DNA of 64,000 bases from contig JAHJYW010000045.1 in assembly GCA_018827375.1 (NCBI GenBank), positions 124,001 through 188,000 of the forward strand. The letters are read 5' to 3'. The notes beneath the pieces were generated by a model. That model had not been told where the DNA came from, searched no databases, and worked only from the letters and a program-made list of their open reading frames with translations. Position numbers and translations under genes: made by a program. How positions within the stretch are numbered: the stretch's first letter is position 1; each line of letters starts with the position of its first letter. This document shows, piece after piece, positions 59,660 to 64,000 of this stretch. The stretch is from Alphaproteobacteria bacterium. GTDB taxonomy: Bacteria; Pseudomonadota; Alphaproteobacteria; Caulobacterales; Hyphomonadaceae.

Positions 59660-60697
59660 TCAGGCGGCCTTTGCGGCGGCCCTGCCAAGTTCATTCATCA
59701 GTATACGAACGACTGGGTCGGCGCTGCCCGATCCGGACTTTGCCTGCTGCTCGGCTTCATAGATCCGCTCCATGATCCGCATGAGTCGCTTCTGCGGCCA
59801 CTTGCCAAGACGTGCGCGAAAGGCGGGCCATTCGCTCTGCCAGACCGGCGGACGAAGCTTCATGCCCGGCGCGCCCTCGCCAGCCGTCATTCGCTTGTGG
59901 GCGTCGAGCATGCGGAGCGTCTCGCTTTGCAGCGCCCTCAGGATGGATATGGCTGATGTGCCTGCCACTTCGAGGCGCTGCAGCGCGACATTGGCGGCAA
60001 CAAGATTTCCGTCCAGCGAGGCGCGTATGGCTGCAGACAGGTTGTGATCGATATCTGTCGCCGAGAGACTGCGTATATCCGTGAGCGAAATATCCCGGCC
60101 CAATCCGCGTGCATAGAGCGCCAGCTTTTCGATCTCGGCATTGGCGATACCGCGATGGCCGGGCAGGTCGCCTGTGAAAGCGTGCAGGGCGACCGGATCG
60201 ATCGTTGCGCCAACTTCCAGGAGCGCCGTTTTGACCCGCTCTTCGATATCGCTGGCCTCATCTGCAAAAAGCTGAAGGCAGGCGGTATGCTTTGCGCCAC
60301 TCGCTGCTGCGCGCAGCTTGGACTTTGACGCAAGCGAGCCTGCCTCGATCACCAGTCGCGCCGCATAACGGTCGGGCTGCTTGTCGCCCTCCCCAATGGC
60401 CTCGGCAAGCAAGCCTGCAATTTTTTCGCCACTGGTCCGCACACGAATGGCGCGTGGATCGCCGAGCAGGGAAATGGCTTCGAGATTGTCGAACAAGAGG
60501 GACGGGTCTTTCCGGATGGCGTCATCGTCTAGAACGGTGACTTCCAATTCTCCGGCTTTGGGCGTCCAGGCCTTTAGCAGGCTGCTTGCCGCATCACTTG
60601 CGAGGCCGTCATCTTCGCCGAAGGCCAGGACAGCCCAGATGGCGGGATCAGGCCTGCGAGCGAAAGCGACAGCATGCTTGCCCTTTAGCAGCATCAA
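59660..60697 (-). CDS. holA: DNA polymerase III delta subunit
   Basis: Clamp-loader subunit that opens the sliding clamp. 345 residues, normal length. Seen: [31 protein letters not shown] start, SLLFDNLEAISLLGDPRAIRV, GDLPGHRGIANAEIEKLALYARG (domain III entry) and a helical C-terminus. Start overlaps lptE's stop by four bases: leuS-lptE-holA form one coupled chain on the minus strand, a common alphaproteobacterial order. Confidence 0.93.
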   Translation of the reverse strand: MMLLKGKHAVAFARRPDPAIWAVLAFGEDDGLASDAASSLLKAWTPKAGELEVTVLDDDAIRKDPSLLFDNLEAISLLGDPRAIRVRTSGEKIAGLLAEAIGEGDKQPDRYAARLVIEAGSLASKSKLRAAASGAKHTACLQLFADEASDIEERVKTALLEVGATIDPVALHAFTGDLPGHRGIANAEIEKLALYARGLGRDISLTDIRSLSATDIDHNLSAAIRASLDGNLVAANVALQRLEVAGTSAISILRALQSETLRMLDAHKRMTAGEGAPGMKLRPPVWQSEWPAFRARLGKWPQKRLMRIMERIYEAEQQAKSGSGSADPVVRILMNELGRAAAKAA

Positions 60698-61167
60698 TCA
60701 GCCATGAGCTGTAGGCGAAGATCCTGAACCATCCGCTTGGCGAGCTCCCGCATTGTGCGATCTGAAGCACTCGTTTGGGCGGCGATGTCCCCGTATGGCT
60801 GGCTTGGTACGGAAAAATCGGTTTCCGCCCGTACCTGACCCGAAATGGCGCCACTTGAGCGGGCGAGTACGTATTCACCCCTCGCAGAGATACTTGAGCG
60901 CGCCGCGGCCCCATCGGGCTTGAAAGCCAAACGGGTCAGACCTTCACTCAGCACAACATTAAGTGTTGCGGGCTCCGTCACGCCCGGCAGGCCGATGGCC
61001 AGCTCTTGCTGCAAGGCGCGGCGCAACATGTAACCGGACCGGCCGCGAATGGGCTCAACCGTGATCGGGCCACCAGCCGCCAGCGCGCTGTTGGCAGGGG
61101 CGTACACCGGCTGGAAGCCACAGGCGCTCAGGACAAAGAGGGCGAAGGCGGCGAGAAACTGTTTCAT
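60694..61167 (-). CDS. lptE: LPS-assembly lipoprotein LptE
   Basis: 157 residues. Lipoprotein signal with lipobox SAC ([17 protein letters not shown]), then the LptE fold: [45 protein letters not shown]. Plugs the LptD outer-membrane barrel in lipopolysaccharide export. Low sequence conservation is usual; FQPVY and position after leuS support the call. Overlaps leuS and holA by four bases. Confidence 0.88.
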   Translation of the reverse strand: MKQFLAAFALFVLSACGFQPVYAPANSALAAGGPITVEPIRGRSGYMLRRALQQELAIGLPGVTEPATLNVVLSEGLTRLAFKPDGAAARSSISARGEYVLARSSGAISGQVRAETDFSVPSQPYGDIAAQTSASDRTMRELAKRMVQDLRLQLMAD

Positions 61168-63731
61168 GCCACCACGATATTCACGATGCGACCGGGAACG
61201 ACAATGGTTTTCTTGACGTCCTTGCCTTCAAGGAATGCGGAAACTTCCGGATCAGCGAAGGCTGCAGCCTCGACGGCATCCTTGGAGAGATCCTTTTCCA
61301 CAGTGATTTCGCCGCGGCGTTTTCCGTTCACCTGAACCGCCATTGTGACGCTGTCGTCGACCAGCAGGGCCGCATCTGGCTCAGGCCAGACCGCAGCTGA
61401 TACGAAGCCTTCACCGCCAATGCGCTCCCAGCAGGTTTCTGCCAGATGGGGCATGAATAAAGTGAGGCAGCGCGCCAGCATTGAGGTGCCTTCCATGCGT
61501 GCGCCGACAAGCTCATCCGAACCGGTTTCAGCCTTCTTCAGCGCGGTGACCCATTCATAGATGGTCGCCACGGCCGAGTTGAAGCGGAAATCTGAAATCG
61601 CCTTGTCGATGCTCGCAACGGCTTTATGCGATATCTTGCGCAGGGCGACGGACTCTGCGTCAGCACCGGCAGCTATCGCGCCGGTTTCGGGCAGCACGTC
61701 GAAGACGCTCCAGATGCGCTGGGCAAAGCGCGCTGCGCCCTCGGCGCCCGACTGGGTCCATTCCACGTCGCGCTCTGGGGGCGAGTCGGACAACACGAAC
61801 CAGCGGGCGATATCCGCGCCGTAGGCGCCAATGATGGCATCGGGATCGACCGTGTTCTTCTTCGACTTGGACATTTTCTCGATCGGGCCGACGCTCGCGG
61901 GCGCTCCCGTCGAAATCTCGATCCAGTTGCCGTCGCGCTGCTCGACTTCCGACGGCTCGAGCCAGACACCGCTGTCGGACTTGTAGGTCTCGTGGGTCAC
62001 CATGCCTTGTGTGAACAGGCCGGCGAAAGGCTCGCCGCTCGGCAGGTCCAGCTCGCCGACATCACGCATCGCGCGGGCGAAGAAGCGGGCATAGAGCAGG
62101 TGGAGCACGGCATGCTCGACGCCGCCGACATACTGGTCGACGGGCAGCCAATAGGCGCGTTCTTCCATATCGTCCGGGCTGGCGAAGCGGGCATAGTACC
62201 AGGAGCTGTCGACGAAGGTGTCCAGCGTATCCGTCTCGCGCCGGGCCTTGCCGTTGCAGTTCGGGCAGGTCGTTTCTTTCCAGGTCGGATGGCGCTCCAG
62301 CGGGTTGCCGGGCACATCGAAGGTCACGTCATCGGGCAGGCGGATCGGCAGGTCAGCCGCAGGAACGGGAACGATGCCACAGGCCTCGCAATGGATGACC
62401 GGGATCGGGCAGCCCCAATAGCGCTGACGGGAGACACCCCAGTCGCGCAGGCGGTAGTTCACCTTGCGGTCACCGAGCCCCATGGATTCAATTTTAGCAA
62501 TCGCCATCCGCTTGGCGTCGTCAATGGATTGGCCATCCAGGAAACCGGAATGGAAAATCGTGCCGGGGCCGGTATAGGCGTCGTCTTCCACGTCGAATGT
62601 GGCGGCGTCGGCATTTGGCGGCAGGACAACCGGCGTGACAGAGAGGCCATATTTGCGGGCAAATTCGATGTCGCGCTGGTCATGCGCCGGGCAGCCGAAG
62701 ATTGCGCCTGTGCCATAGCCCATGAGCACGAAATTCGCGATCCAGACCGGAAGCGTGCGACCAGGCTCGAAGGGATGCTGAACCGTCAGGCCGGTGTCAA
62801 AGCCGAGCTTTGGTGCCTTTTCGATGGCCTCTTCGCTCGTGCCGACAGCAGCGCATTCAGCGCGAAAGGCGGTAAGGGCGTCATTGCCTTTCGCCAATTG
62901 CAGCGTCAGCGGATGGTCTGGCGACAGGGCAATGAAGCTTGCGCCAAACAGCGTGTCGGGGCGGGTCGTGAAAATTTCGACACCCTGCTCATAGTTCGCT
63001 GGCGCCTTGCCTGCGAACGCGAACCGCATCTGTAGGCCTTCCGACCGGCCGATCCAGTTAGCCTGCATCGTGCGGACCTTCTCGGGCCAGCGCTCGAGCT
63101 TCTGCACTTCTTCCAGCAGGTCTTCGGCATAATGTGTGATGCGGAAGAACCATTGCGTCAGTTCGCGCTGCTCGACGATTGCACCGGAACGCCAGCCACG
63201 ACCGTCAACGACCTGCTCGTTCGCCAAGACCGTATTGTCGACCGGGTCCCAGTTCACCTTGCTGGCCTTGCGATAGACGAGGCCCTTTTTCAGCATCTTC
63301 AGGAACAGGCCCTGCTGGGCGCCATAATATTCCGGGTCGCATGTCGCGAACTCCCGGCTCCAGTCGAGCGACAGGCCGAGCTTTTTCAGCTGCGCGCGCA
63401 TCGCGTCGATGTTCTGGTATGTCCATTTGCCGGGGTGCACACCGCGCTGCATGGCGGCGTTCTCTGCCGGCATGCCGAACGCATCCCAGCCCATAGGGTG
63501 GAGGACATTATAACCCTTGGCGCGGCGGTGGCGGGCAACGACGTCGCCCATGGCATAGTTGCGCACATGGCCCATGTGCAGGCGCCCGGACGGGTAAGGG
63601 AACATCTCGAGGATGTATGCCTTGGGTGCGTCACCGGCCTCGGCCGGTGACTTCGCCTTGAACAGGTCTGCGGCGGCCCACTCGGCACGCCATCTGTTTT
63701 CCGCGGCCTGCGGATCATAACGGGTGGCCAT
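61164..63731 (-). CDS. leuS: Leucyl-tRNA synthetase
   Basis: Class Ia synthetase, 855 residues, full length. HIGH motif is HMGH at 52-55 ([16 protein letters not shown]), KMSKS at about 617-621, editing domain (about 225-420) with [26 protein letters not shown] and the Zn-type region CPNCNG are visible. The C-terminal anticodon-binding and added domain end [21 protein letters not shown]. First of the coupled genes leuS-lptE-holA. Confidence 0.97.
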   Translation of the reverse strand: MATRYDPQAAENRWRAEWAAADLFKAKSPAEAGDAPKAYILEMFPYPSGRLHMGHVRNYAMGDVVARHRRAKGYNVLHPMGWDAFGMPAENAAMQRGVHPGKWTYQNIDAMRAQLKKLGLSLDWSREFATCDPEYYGAQQGLFLKMLKKGLVYRKASKVNWDPVDNTVLANEQVVDGRGWRSGAIVEQRELTQWFFRITHYAEDLLEEVQKLERWPEKVRTMQANWIGRSEGLQMRFAFAGKAPANYEQGVEIFTTRPDTLFGASFIALSPDHPLTLQLAKGNDALTAFRAECAAVGTSEEAIEKAPKLGFDTGLTVQHPFEPGRTLPVWIANFVLMGYGTGAIFGCPAHDQRDIEFARKYGLSVTPVVLPPNADAATFDVEDDAYTGPGTIFHSGFLDGQSIDDAKRMAIAKIESMGLGDRKVNYRLRDWGVSRQRYWGCPIPVIHCEACGIVPVPAADLPIRLPDDVTFDVPGNPLERHPTWKETTCPNCNGKARRETDTLDTFVDSSWYYARFASPDDMEERAYWLPVDQYVGGVEHAVLHLLYARFFARAMRDVGELDLPSGEPFAGLFTQGMVTHETYKSDSGVWLEPSEVEQRDGNWIEISTGAPASVGPIEKMSKSKKNTVDPDAIIGAYGADIARWFVLSDSPPERDVEWTQSGAEGAARFAQRIWSVFDVLPETGAIAAGADAESVALRKISHKAVASIDKAISDFRFNSAVATIYEWVTALKKAETGSDELVGARMEGTSMLARCLTLFMPHLAETCWERIGGEGFVSAAVWPEPDAALLVDDSVTMAVQVNGKRRGEITVEKDLSKDAVEAAAFADPEVSAFLEGKDVKKTIVVPGRIVNIVVA

Positions 63732-63767
63732 GTCCCGCTCCTTTAAAGAAGAGTGTTAGGCGGCTTT

Positions 63768-64000
63768 CTAGCCGATCTGGGAAGCTTTAAGCGTGCGAGC
63801 GCGCTGAAGGATCTTGTTCTCAAGCTGGATAGCGGTTTCCTCGTCGACGGGCGCGTCGGTCCATGTGCCATCCATGTTGGTCTGGCGGAACACAGAAACC
63901 TTCACGCCATCGGCGCGCAGGCGTGTGTCGAGAATGTAGACCGTGGCCTTGATGCGCTCATCAGGCGAGTCCGCGAAAGACTTCCAGTCATAGTTCACGA
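63768..64000 (-). CDS. DUF3576-type protein, 5' end outside window
   Basis: The C-terminal 76-77 codons of a gene that continues beyond base 64000. Visible: NYDWKSFADSPDERIKATVYILDTRLRADGVKVSVFRQ and a final LENKILQRARTLKASQIG. I match this from memory to the end of DUF3576 proteins (exported or lipoproteins, unknown role), which often precede leuS in alphaproteobacteria. The GTG at 63998 is probably internal. 36 bases before leuS. Confidence 0.75.
   Translation of the reverse strand, partial: VNYDWKSFADSPDERIKATVYILDTRLRADGVKVSVFRQTNMDGTWTDAPVDEETAIQLENKILQRARTLKASQIG

Noticed and set aside
61626-63035. 469-codon plus-strand frame over leuS
   Set aside because: Antisense to full-length leuS with HMGH and KMSKS.
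1-64000. Mobile elements, CRISPR arrays, toxin-antitoxin or defence genes, tRNA/rRNA genes
   Set aside because: I found no transposase, integrase, spaced direct repeats, TA pair, or cloverleaf-type sequence; the window is core chromosome.

Overview
The window is core chromosome from an alphaproteobacterium of the Caulobacter/Hyphomonas type; Hyphomonadaceae is my best guess, but the sequence alone cannot fix the genus. Evidence: GC-rich coding DNA, the order ppsR-type regulator | origin | hemE-hemH-hemJ-rho-mnmE-mnmG-rsmG-parA-parB, the cell-cycle genes rcdA and trcR, CtrA boxes (TTAA-N7-TTAAC), a cluster of GANTC methylation sites, and parS sites inside mnmG and rsmG. I see no prophage, insertion sequence, CRISPR array, defence island, tRNA or rRNA.

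Layout, left to right. (1) 1-10 kb, mostly minus strand: partial rarD, asd, an NTF2-like gene, an amidohydrolase, then leuB, leuD and leuC, with three related small lipoproteins, a fourth 55-residue lipoprotein coupled to a monooxygenase, a two-domain VOC protein and a glutathione transferase between the leu genes. (2) 10-13.4 kb: ATP-grasp protein and a divergent reductase/LysR pair. (3) 13.4-24 kb: the translation/secretion block ffh-chorismate mutase-rpsP ... rimM ... trmD-rplS, opened up by two exported beta/gamma-crystallin proteins and by a GGDEF protein, glycosyltransferase and several hypothetical genes. (4) 24-40 kb: enzymes and exported proteins (S9 peptidase, Tat-lipoprotein amidase, AGE epimerase, gpmA, glycosyltransferase, Hsp20 with a probable RNA thermometer, lipoprotein methyltransferase-like protein, ppa, LysE exporter, carbonic anhydrase, TetR, acyltransferase). 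(5) 40-49.7 kb: cell-cycle genes rcdA and trcR with a DUF1192 protein, smr-mltA-tim44, secB, and the tightly overlapping chain ppsR-maf-aroE-coaE-dnaQ. (6) 49.7-50.0 kb: the probable replication origin. (7) 50-64 kb: haem synthesis, rho, tRNA/rRNA modification, ParABS segregation, then holA-lptE-leuS and a partial DUF3576 gene on the minus strand.

How it works together: genes on both sides of 49.7-50.0 kb run away from it, as expected at a bidirectional origin. The origin carries two CtrA boxes and seven GANTC sites; RcdA (control of CtrA turnover) and TrcR lie 7-9 kb to the left, and ParA/ParB with their parS sites 7-9 kb to the right. Replication start, its cell-cycle control and origin segregation are therefore all encoded within about 20 kb. 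The most unusual items are the origin 9-mers that each contain a GANTC site, the beta/gamma-crystallin genes inside the ribosomal operon, the Ala/Glu tails on both S16 and L19, and the lipoprotein triplet in the leu region.
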